Shown in pieces: positions 50,249-57,345 of a stretch of DNA of 64,000 nt. How positions within the stretch are numbered: position 1 is the first letter of the stretch; each line of letters begins with the position of its first letter. The position numbers and the translations under genes are program-made. Origin of the DNA: Streptomyces lincolnensis (GTDB taxonomy: Bacteria; Actinomycetota; Actinomycetes; Streptomycetales; Streptomycetaceae); contig NZ_JAIHON010000008.1 in NCBI RefSeq assembly GCF_021173675.1, positions 340,784-404,783 on the forward strand, written 5' to 3'. The notes beneath the pieces are model-generated. The model saw only the letters and a list, made by a program, of their open reading frames with translations, ran no database searches and was not told the origin of the DNA.

Positions 50249-51421
50249 CTACAGCGCGGCGCGCACCGCCCTGACCAGCGCCTGCGCCCGTGGATCCGCC
50301 GTCACGGTCTTGCGGAAGCCGTTGGTGACATAGCCGAACGCGACGCCGGTCTCCGGGTCGGCGAAGCCGAGGGAACCGCCCCGGCCCGGGTGTCCGAACG
50401 AGCCCGGGCCGAGGAACGGCGAGGCGCTGCCGTGCAGCATGAAGCCGAGGCCGAAGCGCGTGCCGACCACCAGGACGCGGTCCGGGCCCGCCGACTCCTC
50501 GGTACGGGCCGCGGCCAGCGTCCCGGGCGTGAACAGCGCGGGGACGCCGTCGACCGGGCCGGTCAGCGCCGCGTAGAAGCGGGCCAGCCCGTCGGCGGTC
50601 GCGATGCCGTTGGTGGCGGGCAGGGCCGAGGCGCGGTACGCCGGGGCGTTCTGGTCGGGGAAGGGGGTGATCGCGGCGAAGGCCCGGCGGGTGAGGGAGG
50701 CCGGGTCGTCGTAGGCCTCGGTGACCGACCGCTTGGGGCGCACCCGCAGGTTCGTCCCGCCGGTGGCGGGCTCCGGCGTCTCGATGCGGCCGACGCGGCC
50801 CGCCCGGCCCGCCGCCTCCTCGGCCTCCGGCAGTCCGAGCCACAGCTGAAGGCCCAGCGGCGCGGCGATCTCCGTCGCGATCCACTCGCCCGTGCGCCGG
50901 CCCGTCACCCGCTGCACCAGCTCGTCGAGCATCCAGCCGTAGGTCAGCGCGTGGTAGCCGTGGTCCGTGCCCGGCTCCCAGGCCGGCGCCTGGGCGGCCA
51001 CGGCCTGCGGGCCCCTGGCCGGGTCCAGCGCCTCCTCGGGGGTGAGCGGGCGGTCCAGGACCGGCAGCCCGGCCCGGTGGTTCAGCACCTGCCTGACCAG
51101 CACCCGTTCCTTGCCGCGCGCCTTGAACTCCGGCCAGTACGCGGCCACCGGCGCGTCCAGGTCCAGCTCCCCGCGCTGATGCAGCAGCAGCGGTACGGCG
51201 GCGGCGACGCCCTTGGTCGCCGAGCGCACGACCTGCGCGGTGCCCTGCCGCCACGGCTCGGTGCCGTCGATGTCGTGGGTGCCGCCCCACAGGTCGACCA
51301 CCTTGCGCCCGTCCCGGTACACGGCGACGGCCGCGCCCCGCTCCCCGAACAGCTCGAAGTTCCGCGCGAACGCGTCCCTGACCGGCTCGAAGCCCTCGGC
51401 CACAGTGCCGTTCACGTCCAC
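50249..51421 (-). CDS. Serine hydrolase of the beta-lactamase/EstB family
   Basis: A 390-residue class C beta-lactamase-fold enzyme (family VIII esterase or DD-peptidase-like). The nucleophile is in RSATKGVAAAVPLL (S-x-x-K, about residue 67-70), the Tyr motif in GYHALTYGWMLDELV, and the third motif is probably HPGRGG near the C-terminus. Without a signal peptide it is likely a cytoplasmic esterase rather than a true beta-lactamase. Start GTG at 51421 because GGAG lies about 7 nt upstream; the frame opens earlier, to 51457, without an RBS. It ends 36 nt... downstream of nothing on its strand, as the next gene converges. Confidence 0.85.
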   Translation of the reverse strand: MDVNGTVAEGFEPVRDAFARNFELFGERGAAVAVYRDGRKVVDLWGGTHDIDGTEPWRQGTAQVVRSATKGVAAAVPLLLHQRGELDLDAPVAAYWPEFKARGKERVLVRQVLNHRAGLPVLDRPLTPEEALDPARGPQAVAAQAPAWEPGTDHGYHALTYGWMLDELVQRVTGRRTGEWIATEIAAPLGLQLWLGLPEAEEAAGRAGRVGRIETPEPATGGTNLRVRPKRSVTEAYDDPASLTRRAFAAITPFPDQNAPAYRASALPATNGIATADGLARFYAALTGPVDGVPALFTPGTLAAARTEESAGPDRVLVVGTRFGLGFMLHGSASPFLGPGSFGHPGRGGSLGFADPETGVAFGYVTNGFRKTVTADPRAQALVRAVRAAL

Positions 51422-51457
51422 GCCCGTACTCCTCGTCTCGCTGCGGCGACCCCTCAC

Positions 51458-51904
51458 CTACCCAAGCAGGATCGTCACGTCGATGTTCCCTCGGGTGGCG
51501 TTGGAGTACGGGCAGACCGCGTGGGCCGCGTCCACCAGCTTGGCCGCCATGTCCGCGTCGAGGACCGGCAGGGAGACGCTGAGGGCGACCGCCAGGCCGT
51601 AGCCGCGCTGGGCGTTGGGGCCGATGCCGACCTTCGCGGCGACCGTGGAGCCGGACAGGTCGTAGCCCTCCCGGCGGCCGACCATGACGAGCGCGTTGTG
51701 GAAGCAGGCGCTGTAGCCGGCCGCGAAGAGCTGCTCGGGGTTGGTGCCGTTGCCGTCCCCGCCCATCTGCGGCGGCATCGCCACCTTCAGCTCGATCTGT
51801 CCGTCCTGGCTGGTGACATAGCCGTCCCGGCCGCCGTGCGCGGTGGCTTCGGCGACGTACATGATCTTTGTCGGACGGGTGTCGACAGCGGTGTCGTCAG
51901 TCAT
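51458..51904 (-). CDS. ohr: Organic hydroperoxide resistance protein Ohr
   Basis: A 148-residue Ohr/OsmC-family thiol peroxidase that reduces organic and fatty-acid hydroperoxides with lipoyl-type donors. Both redox cysteines are present: ACFHNAL (about residue 67) and AVCPYSNATRGNI (about 131), as are the family Arg and Glu (GTNPEQLFAAGYSACF). ATG at 51904 with GGGGGAG about 6 nt upstream. The promoter carries an inverted repeat at 51921-51943, and the regulator ohrR lies just upstream in the same direction, so it should be induced by organic peroxides. Confidence 0.95.
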   Translation of the reverse strand: MTDDTAVDTRPTKIMYVAEATAHGGRDGYVTSQDGQIELKVAMPPQMGGDGNGTNPEQLFAAGYSACFHNALVMVGRREGYDLSGSTVAAKVGIGPNAQRGYGLAVALSVSLPVLDADMAAKLVDAAHAVCPYSNATRGNIDVTILLG

Positions 51905-51920
51905 GACCGGCTCCCCCCGG

Positions 51921-51943
51921 TGTGCACAAATACATCGTGCACA
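51921..51943. promoter_or_regulatory. Candidate OhrR operator
   Basis: Perfect arms TGTGCAC (51921-51927) and GTGCACA (51937-51943) with a 9-nt AT-rich centre, 17 nt upstream of the ohr ATG. Location between ohrR and ohr makes OhrR the natural ligand. Confidence 0.6.
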
Positions 51944-51962
51944 AGGTACTGGCTGGTAATAC

Positions 51963-51989
51963 GGTTGCCGCCACCCGGGGGTGGCAACC
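51963..51989 (-). terminator. Hairpin terminator after ohrR
   Basis: GGTTGCC (51963-51969) pairs with GGCAACC (51983-51989), extended by ACCC/GGGT with a 3-nt bulge. It lies 16 nt downstream of the ohrR stop and upstream of the ohr promoter. Confidence 0.6.
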
Positions 51990-52004
51990 GGGGGTAACCC
52001 GAGG

Positions 52005-52463
52005 TCAGCGTGCGCGCTCGGCCACCGCGTCGGCGCGCTCGGCCAGACGCCACAGCTCCTCGCGCAACCGCGCGACCTCCGGGCCGCCGAGTTCCGTCGC
52101 CGAGAGCAGCGTCTCGGGCACGAGCGCCGCGCGCTCCCTGAGCTTCTCCGCGCGCTCGGTCCCCGCGACCAGCACCGAGCGCTCGTCGTCCACCGCGCGC
52201 TCCCGGCGGACCAGCCCCGCGCCCTCCAGCCGCTTGAGCAACGGCGACATCGTGCCGTAGTCCAGCCGCAGCGCGCCCGCCAGCTCCTTCACGGTCGTCT
52301 CGCCGCGCTCCCACAGCACCAGCAGCACGAGGTACTGGGGGTAGGTGAGCCCGAGTTCGTCGAGGAGCGGGCGGTACGCGGCCGTCACCGCGCGCTGAGC
52401 GGCGTACAGGGCGAAGCACAGCTGCTCGTCCAGCAGCGGTGTCCCCTCGGTTTCCTCGGTCAC
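52005..52463 (-). CDS. ohrR: MarR-family organic peroxide sensor OhrR
   Basis: A 152-residue MarR repressor. The reactive cysteine typical of OhrR is kept near the N-terminus (LLDEQLCFALYAAQRAVTAAYRP, Cys at about residue 15), as is LTYPQYLVLLVLWE and the winged helix (VKELAGALRLDYGTMSPLLKRLEGAGLVRRERAVDDERSVLV). Oxidation of that Cys by organic peroxide releases DNA and derepresses ohr. The GTG at 52463 overlaps the stop of the ECF ATPase gene (GTGA), so it is probably also translated from the transporter mRNA. That linkage of a peroxide sensor to metal uptake is unusual. Confidence 0.93.
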   Translation of the reverse strand: MTEETEGTPLLDEQLCFALYAAQRAVTAAYRPLLDELGLTYPQYLVLLVLWERGETTVKELAGALRLDYGTMSPLLKRLEGAGLVRRERAVDDERSVLVAGTERAEKLRERAALVPETLLSATELGGPEVARLREELWRLAERADAVAERAR

Positions 52464-53218
52464 GCGCCCATTGTCACGGACCGCGGATCGAAGCCGAAGG
52501 GCAGCTCCAGCCGGTGGGCCCGCATCAGGGCGTCGTCGGAGAGCAGTTCGCCCGTCGGGCCGTCGGCCGCGATCGTGCCCTCGCTGAGGATCAGCGCGCG
52601 GGGGCACAGCTCCAGGGCGTAGGGCAGGTCGTGGGTGACCATCAGCACGGTCACGTCCAGCGAGCGCAGGATGTCGGCGAGTTCGCGCCGGGAGGCGGGG
52701 TCGAGGTTGGAGGACGGCTCGTCCAGGACGAGGATCTCCGGCTCCATGGCCAGTACGGTCGCCACCGCCACCCGGCGCCGCTGCCCGAAGGAGAGGTGGT
52801 GCGGGGGCCGGTCCTTGAACTCCGCCATGCCGACCTGCTTCAGCGCCCGGTCGACCCGCTCCTCCAGCTCGGGCCCCTTCATTCCGGCCGCCGCGGGTCC
52901 GAAGGCCACGTCCTCGCGGACCGTCGGCATGAACAGCTGGTCGTCCGGGTCCTGGAAGACGATGCCGACCTTGCGCCGGATCTCGGCCATGTGCCGCTTG
53001 CCGACGGGCAGTCCGGCGACCGTCACCGTGCCCGTGCCGCCGCTCAGGATGCCGTTCAGGTGGAGCACGAGGGTCGTCTTGCCGGCGCCGTTCGGCCCGA
53101 GCAGCGCGACCCGCTCGCCGCGCGCGATGGAGAAGTCCACGCCGAACAGGGCCTGATGCCCGTCGGGGTAGGCGAAGGCGAGGCCCGAGACCTCCAGGGA
53201 AGCTGTCACAGGGTCCAT
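52460..53218 (-). CDS. cbiO: ECF transporter ATPase NikO/CbiO
   Basis: A 252-residue ABC ATPase that powers the metal-uptake ECF complex. Walker A is GPNGAGKTT, the Q-loop FQDPDDQLF is typical of CbiO/NikO/EcfA, the signature is LSFGQRRR, Walker B ILVLDEPSSNLDP, and the switch His is in VTHDLP. The start is ATG 53218 or GTG 53209; the GTG overlaps the CbiQ stop as GTGA, the ATG lies 12 bp inside cbiQ. Genes follow the order cbiM-cbiQ-cbiO with overlaps, and ohrR overlaps the 3' end. Confidence 0.93.
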   Translation of the reverse strand: MDPVTASLEVSGLAFAYPDGHQALFGVDFSIARGERVALLGPNGAGKTTLVLHLNGILSGGTGTVTVAGLPVGKRHMAEIRRKVGIVFQDPDDQLFMPTVREDVAFGPAAAGMKGPELEERVDRALKQVGMAEFKDRPPHHLSFGQRRRVAVATVLAMEPEILVLDEPSSNLDPASRRELADILRSLDVTVLMVTHDLPYALELCPRALILSEGTIAADGPTGELLSDDALMRAHRLELPFGFDPRSVTMGA

Positions 53219-53967
53219 CCCAGCACGCAGACGACGAGGGCGGCGAACGGGAGGGCGAAGGCGTACGACCACTGCGCCCGGGACGCGGTCACCTCGTCGA
53301 TCACCGGCATCGACCCGGCGTAGCCGCGGCTGATCATGGCCAGGTGCACCCGCTCCCCGCGCTCGTAGGAGCGGATGAACAGCGCCCCGGCCGACTTGGC
53401 CAGCACGCCCCAGTGCCGCATGCCCCGCGCCTCGAAGCCCCGGGACTCCCGCGCGATCCGCATCCGCCGCATCTCGTCGGCGATGACATCGCCGTAGCGG
53501 ATCATGAAGGACGCGATCTGGACGAGCAGCGGCGGGAGTTTGAGCCGTTGCAGGCCGAGGAGGAGTTCGCGCAGTTCGGTGGTGGAGGCCAGCAGGACGG
53601 AGGCGGCGACGCCGAGGGTGCCCTTGGCGAGCACGTTCCAGGCGCCCCACAGGCCGTTCACGCTCAGGGACAGCCCCAGTACCTCGACCCGCTCGCCCTC
53701 CGCCACGAACGGCATGAGCACGGCGAACGCGACGAACGGCACCTCGATCAGCAGCCGCCGCAGCAGGAAACCCGCGGGCACCCGGGCGGCGTAGGCGACA
53801 CCGGCCAGCAGGACGGCGTACAGGCCGAACGCCCACATCGCCTCGCGCGGGGTCGACACCACGACCACCACGAACGCGAAGACCGCCGCGAGCTTGGTGT
53901 GCGGCGGCAGCGCGTGCACCGGCGAGTGCCCGTGCCGGTAGAGCCTGTGCGCGTGTCCCGCCCCCAC
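53206..53967 (-). CDS. cbiQ: ECF transporter transmembrane protein NikQ/CbiQ
   Basis: A 253-residue membrane coupling subunit (EcfT family). A His-rich start (GAGHAHRLYRHGHSPVHALPPHTKL) is followed by four to five TMs (about 25-115) and the cytoplasmic helices carrying the two Ala-Arg-Ser-like coupling motifs that grip the ATPase (IARESRGFEARG and AMISRGYAG). The terminal helix is ALPFAALVVCVLGW. GTG start at 53967, 1 nt after the cbiM stop. The His-rich N-terminus suits a nickel or cobalt system. Confidence 0.93.
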   Translation of the reverse strand: MGAGHAHRLYRHGHSPVHALPPHTKLAAVFAFVVVVVSTPREAMWAFGLYAVLLAGVAYAARVPAGFLLRRLLIEVPFVAFAVLMPFVAEGERVEVLGLSLSVNGLWGAWNVLAKGTLGVAASVLLASTTELRELLLGLQRLKLPPLLVQIASFMIRYGDVIADEMRRMRIARESRGFEARGMRHWGVLAKSAGALFIRSYERGERVHLAMISRGYAGSMPVIDEVTASRAQWSYAFALPFAALVVCVLGWTL

Positions 53968-53968
53968 G

Positions 53969-55018
53969 TCAGACGCCGCTCGTGCTCACCGGCGAGACGT
54001 CCTCGGCGCCACGGCGCCGGCGCACCGACCAGAACACCGCGCTGCCCGCGACGACCGTGACGCCCACGCCGATCACGCCCGCGAGACCGCCGGACAGCCG
54101 GGCGTCCTCCAGGCCCTCGACGCCGTAGTCGGCGAGCGGGGAGTCGGCGCTCGCGTGCTCCTCGGCCTTGGCGTCGATGCCCTTGTCGGCGGCGACCTTC
54201 TCCAGGCCGTCGGGGTTGGCGGAGGCGTAGAAGCTGACGAAGCCGGCCAGCACGAGGGAGGCGGCCAGGCCCGTGATCCACAGCTTGCGGTGGGAGCGCG
54301 CGGCCACCGGCACCGGTTCCGCCTCGGGCACGTCCACCAGCTCGCCGTTCACCCGCAGCTTCAGCTTCTGCCGCAGGTCACGGGCGCCGTACACGAGGTC
54401 GGGGCGGACGGCGACGACGGCGCCCACGGTCAGCGCGGTGATCACCGCCTCGCCGATGCCGATCAGGATGTGCACACCGACCATGGCGGTGGCGACCTTG
54501 CCGATGGAGACGTCGGTGGTGCCGCCGATCCAGTACAGGAACGTGAACGCGAGGGCGGCGGCCGGCACGGACAGCAGCGCGGCGACGAAGGAGGCGACGG
54601 TGATCGCGCGCCTGCCCCGCGGCAGGATCTTCACCAGCGCGCGGAAGAGCGCGTAGGCGACGACCGCCGTGACGACACCCATCACCGTGATGTTCACGCC
54701 GAGCGCGGTCAGGCCGCCGTCCGCGAAGAGGATGCCCTGCATGAGCAGGACCACCGCGATGCACAGCACGCCCGTGTAGGGCCCGACGAGGATCGCCGCG
54801 AGCGCTCCGCCCAGCAGATGGCCGCTGGTCCCGGCCGCGACGGGGAAGTTCAGCATCTGCACGGCGAAGATGAACGCCGCCACCAGTCCGGCCAGCGGCG
54901 CGGTGCGCTCGTCCAGCTCACGGCGGGCGCCGCGCAGGCTCACGGCTACGGCGGCCGCGGCGACCACTCCGGTCGCGGCGGACACGGGGGCGTCGATGAA
55001 TCCGTCAGGCACATGCAC
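53969..55018 (-). CDS. cbiM: ECF metal-binding component NikM/CbiM with fused PDGLE (NikN-like) domain
   Basis: A 349-residue substrate-binding membrane subunit. The N-terminus MHVPDGFIDAPV is the family metal site, in which His2 and the amino terminus coordinate Ni2+ or Co2+. About seven TMs follow to residue 235, including SGHLLGGALAAILVGPYTGVL. A cytoplasmic stretch then leads to TM (about 255-275), the PDGLE domain (SANPDGLEKVAADKG...), and a last TM (about 325-340), so the usual separate NikN is fused. GTG at 55018 is confirmed because the metal site needs this exact start. The promoter carries a Nur-like box, so nickel is the better guess. Confidence 0.93.
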   Translation of the reverse strand: MHVPDGFIDAPVSAATGVVAAAAVAVSLRGARRELDERTAPLAGLVAAFIFAVQMLNFPVAAGTSGHLLGGALAAILVGPYTGVLCIAVVLLMQGILFADGGLTALGVNITVMGVVTAVVAYALFRALVKILPRGRRAITVASFVAALLSVPAAALAFTFLYWIGGTTDVSIGKVATAMVGVHILIGIGEAVITALTVGAVVAVRPDLVYGARDLRQKLKLRVNGELVDVPEAEPVPVAARSHRKLWITGLAASLVLAGFVSFYASANPDGLEKVAADKGIDAKAEEHASADSPLADYGVEGLEDARLSGGLAGVIGVGVTVVAGSAVFWSVRRRRGAEDVSPVSTSGV

Positions 55019-55025
55019 GACACCG

Positions 55026-55055
55026 ATGATGTGGCTTGTTGCGAACCCCTTGCAA
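55026..55055 (-). promoter_or_regulatory. Nur-like box on the -35 of the nikMQO/cbiMQO promoter
   Basis: Forward strand TTGCGA-ACCCC-TTGCAA (55039-55055) fits the Streptomyces nickel regulator Nur consensus as I recall it, tTGCaa-N5-ttGCAA. On the coding strand the half-site TTGCAA (55055-55050) serves as -35, CATCAT (55031-55026) as -10 with an 18-bp spacer, and the GTG follows 7 nt later. Bound Nur would block RNA polymerase. Confidence 0.6.
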
Positions 55056-55218
55056 GAGGCCCAAGCAACGAACAGCGAACGATTCCCGACAAACGTAAAA
55101 ACGGCGTGAGGAACAGCATGTCCGCTCACGGAGGCGCGATCCGGGAAATGTGCGAGGCTGGAAGGCGAGTGGATGCATAGCTTCCACACAGGTTACGCAG
55201 CGTGAGAGGCCCGTCACG

Positions 55219-55590
55219 ATGTCTGTAGTCGAACAGTACGCGCGAGCCCACATCGTTTCGGACGCGGACATCGCGGAGGACGAGGCGGTGCCGGTGATGC
55301 TGCGCTACGACCCCGAGACCGACCCCCGCTCGGTACGGGTCGGTCTCCCCGGCACCGACGAGTGGACCTTCTCCCGCGCCCTCCTCGAACAGGGCCTGCG
55401 GGCCCCGGCCGGCAGCGGAGAGGTCCGCGTCTGGCCGTGCGGGCGGGTGCAGGCCGTGGTCGAGTTCCACTCCGCGCAGGGCGTCTCGGTCGTCCAGTTC
55501 GACACGAAGGCCCTGCTCAGGTTTCTGCGCCGGACCTATACGGCGACCCCGGTGGGACGCGGCGGATCAGCCGCCCAGCTTCAGCAGTGA
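55219..55590 (+). CDS. ssgE: SsgA-like sporulation/cell-division protein, probably SsgE
   Basis: A 123-residue SALP (SsgA-like protein), a family restricted to sporulating actinomycetes that guides septum formation, peptidoglycan turnover and spore separation. The core is DAVPVMLRYDPETDPRSVRVGLPGTDEWTFSRALLEQGLRAPAGSGEVRVWP... VVQFDTKALLRFLRRTY in layout. I name it SsgE because, as I recall, ssgE is the SALP beside two penicillin-binding protein genes. ATG at 55219 with GAGAGG about 10 nt upstream. The last 24 nt overlap the convergent PBP gene. Confidence 0.88.
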   Translation: MSVVEQYARAHIVSDADIAEDEAVPVMLRYDPETDPRSVRVGLPGTDEWTFSRALLEQGLRAPAGSGEVRVWPCGRVQAVVEFHSAQGVSVVQFDTKALLRFLRRTYTATPVGRGGSAAQLQQ

Positions 55591-57249
55591 CGCCACGATC
55601 GGCCCCGCGGTGTCGCCGCCGTGGCCGCCCGCCTGGACGACACCCGCGGCCGCGAGATCACCGCGGTAGGCGGTGAACCAGCCGTTCGGCTTCTTCTGGC
55701 CGTCGACCTCCGCCGAACCCGTCTTCGCGCCGACATCGCCGGTGACCCCGGACATCGCCTCGGCCGCCGTGCCGTAGCCCGCGGTGTACGCCATCAGCTC
55801 CCGCAGCTGCCCCAGCGTGCCCGCGGACAGCGTGCGGGAGGCGGTGGCGAGCTTGCGGTCGTCGACCGTGGGGGAGACCAGGTAGGGCTGCTTGAAGGTG
55901 CCCGACTGGATGGTCGCGGAGACCGACGCCATGTTCAGCGGGTTCATCCGGACCCCGCCCTGGCCGATCAGCGACGCCGCCATCTGCGCCTGCGACTGCA
56001 CCGGCACCGAGCCGTCGAAGGTGGAGACGCCGACGGACCAGTTGTTCATGGACAGGCCGAAGACCTGCTGGGCCTGCTTGGTCAGGCTGTCGTTGTCCAG
56101 CTTGGGCGCCTGGCTGATGAAGGCGGTGTTGCATGAGCGGGCGAAGCTGGCCTTGAAGGTGCCGTTCTTGATCTCGAACTTGTCGTCGTTCTGGAACTTC
56201 CAGCCGCCGTAGGTGAAGTACTTCGGGCACGGATGCGTCTTGTCCGCCGACGCCAGGCCCTTCTCGATCAGCAGCGTGGAGGTGATGACCTTCATCGTGG
56301 AGCCGGGGGCGAGGGAGCCCTGGAGGGCGACGTTGAACCCGTGGGAGGCGTTTGCGAAGGCCAGGATCTCCCCGGTCGACGGACGCAGGACGACCACCGA
56401 CGACTTGGCCTTCTTGGCGACCTGGGCCTCGGCGGCCGCCTGGAGCGTCGGGTTCAGGGTCGTCTTCACCGTGCCCGGCGTGCCCTTGCTGAGCGTCAGC
56501 AGCGTCTTGTCGGACAGCTCGTCCGCCTCGGCCGCCTTGCCGCGGATCACCCGGAGCTCGATGCCCGCCCTGCCGCCGGCCGTCTTGCCGTACTTCTCGC
56601 GCAGGCTGTCCAGGGCCGAGCCCAGCGACGGGTACTTGGCCTCGGTGACCTCGCCGCCGTCCCGGTCGACCGCCTTGATCGGCGGGGTCCCGGACTCGCC
56701 GGTGACCAGGGTGTCACCGTCCTTCAGGTCGGGGTGCACGACCGATGAGTGCCAGTCGACGCGCGGCTTGCCGGTGTCGGTGTCCCGGACGACGGTCAGC
56801 GCGCCGGCGTACGTCAGCGGCTTGGTCGTGTCCTTGTACGCCACCGTGCCCTTCACGGTGAAGGGGACTTTGGCGCCGGTGGGAGTGCCCGGGGTGAGCG
56901 TGACGTCCTTGATGTGGGCGTCCTTGGTGTAGCCGGTCAGCAGTTTCGTCGCGGCCTCGGCGTCGCTCGTCGCGGCCGCCGCCGCGCTCACCTTGCCCTG
57001 CTGCCAGGACGTCAGGAAGGTCCGTGCGGTGGTGGTGACCTCGGTCGCCGACAGCGGGCCGGTCTTGACGGCCTTCGCCTTCTGGTCGGCGCTCGCGGAC
57101 GTCGACTGCGTCCGGTCCTCGGCAGCCTGGCCGCCGTACAGCGCGTAGACGCCGAAACCGGCGCCGGCGGCGACCACCGCGATGGCCCCGCCGATCACGG
57201 CCGGCTTCGTCTTCCGTCGCTCGGCGGCGACGCGCCTTCTGTTGCCCAC
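55567..57249 (-). CDS. Penicillin-binding protein (transpeptidase), copy 1
   Basis: A 560-residue membrane-anchored class B-type PBP. After a basic N-terminus (NRRRVAAERRKTK) and TM (about 18-38) comes an NTF2-like MecA_N domain (about 65-180), then the dimerisation region and the transpeptidase with S317-T-M-K320 (active Ser), SCN as second motif and KTGSAEV as third. GTG at 57249 is chosen since GGAGG is 10 nt upstream; ATG 57270 would place the RBS inside the gene. It is a tandem paralogue of the next gene and overlaps ssgE at its 3' end, linking both to division or sporulation. Confidence 0.92.
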   Translation of the reverse strand: MGNRRRVAAERRKTKPAVIGGAIAVVAAGAGFGVYALYGGQAAEDRTQSTSASADQKAKAVKTGPLSATEVTTTARTFLTSWQQGKVSAAAAATSDAEAATKLLTGYTKDAHIKDVTLTPGTPTGAKVPFTVKGTVAYKDTTKPLTYAGALTVVRDTDTGKPRVDWHSSVVHPDLKDGDTLVTGESGTPPIKAVDRDGGEVTEAKYPSLGSALDSLREKYGKTAGGRAGIELRVIRGKAAEADELSDKTLLTLSKGTPGTVKTTLNPTLQAAAEAQVAKKAKSSVVVLRPSTGEILAFANASHGFNVALQGSLAPGSTMKVITSTLLIEKGLASADKTHPCPKYFTYGGWKFQNDDKFEIKNGTFKASFARSCNTAFISQAPKLDNDSLTKQAQQVFGLSMNNWSVGVSTFDGSVPVQSQAQMAASLIGQGGVRMNPLNMASVSATIQSGTFKQPYLVSPTVDDRKLATASRTLSAGTLGQLRELMAYTAGYGTAAEAMSGVTGDVGAKTGSAEVDGQKKPNGWFTAYRGDLAAAGVVQAGGHGGDTAGPIVASLLKLGG

Positions 57250-57345
57250 AGCTTTCGTTCCTCCGCGCATTCCCCAGGGTCCCCGTTGCCCTCTTCAGTC
57301 CCAACGACGACAACCACCCTAGAGTCCCGTCGCGCGGGGGTGAGT

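Noticed and set aside
55019..55218. Cobalamin riboswitch upstream of the ECF transporter
   Set aside because: The leader is absent or only a few nt with the proposed promoter, and no B12-box-like sequence was seen.
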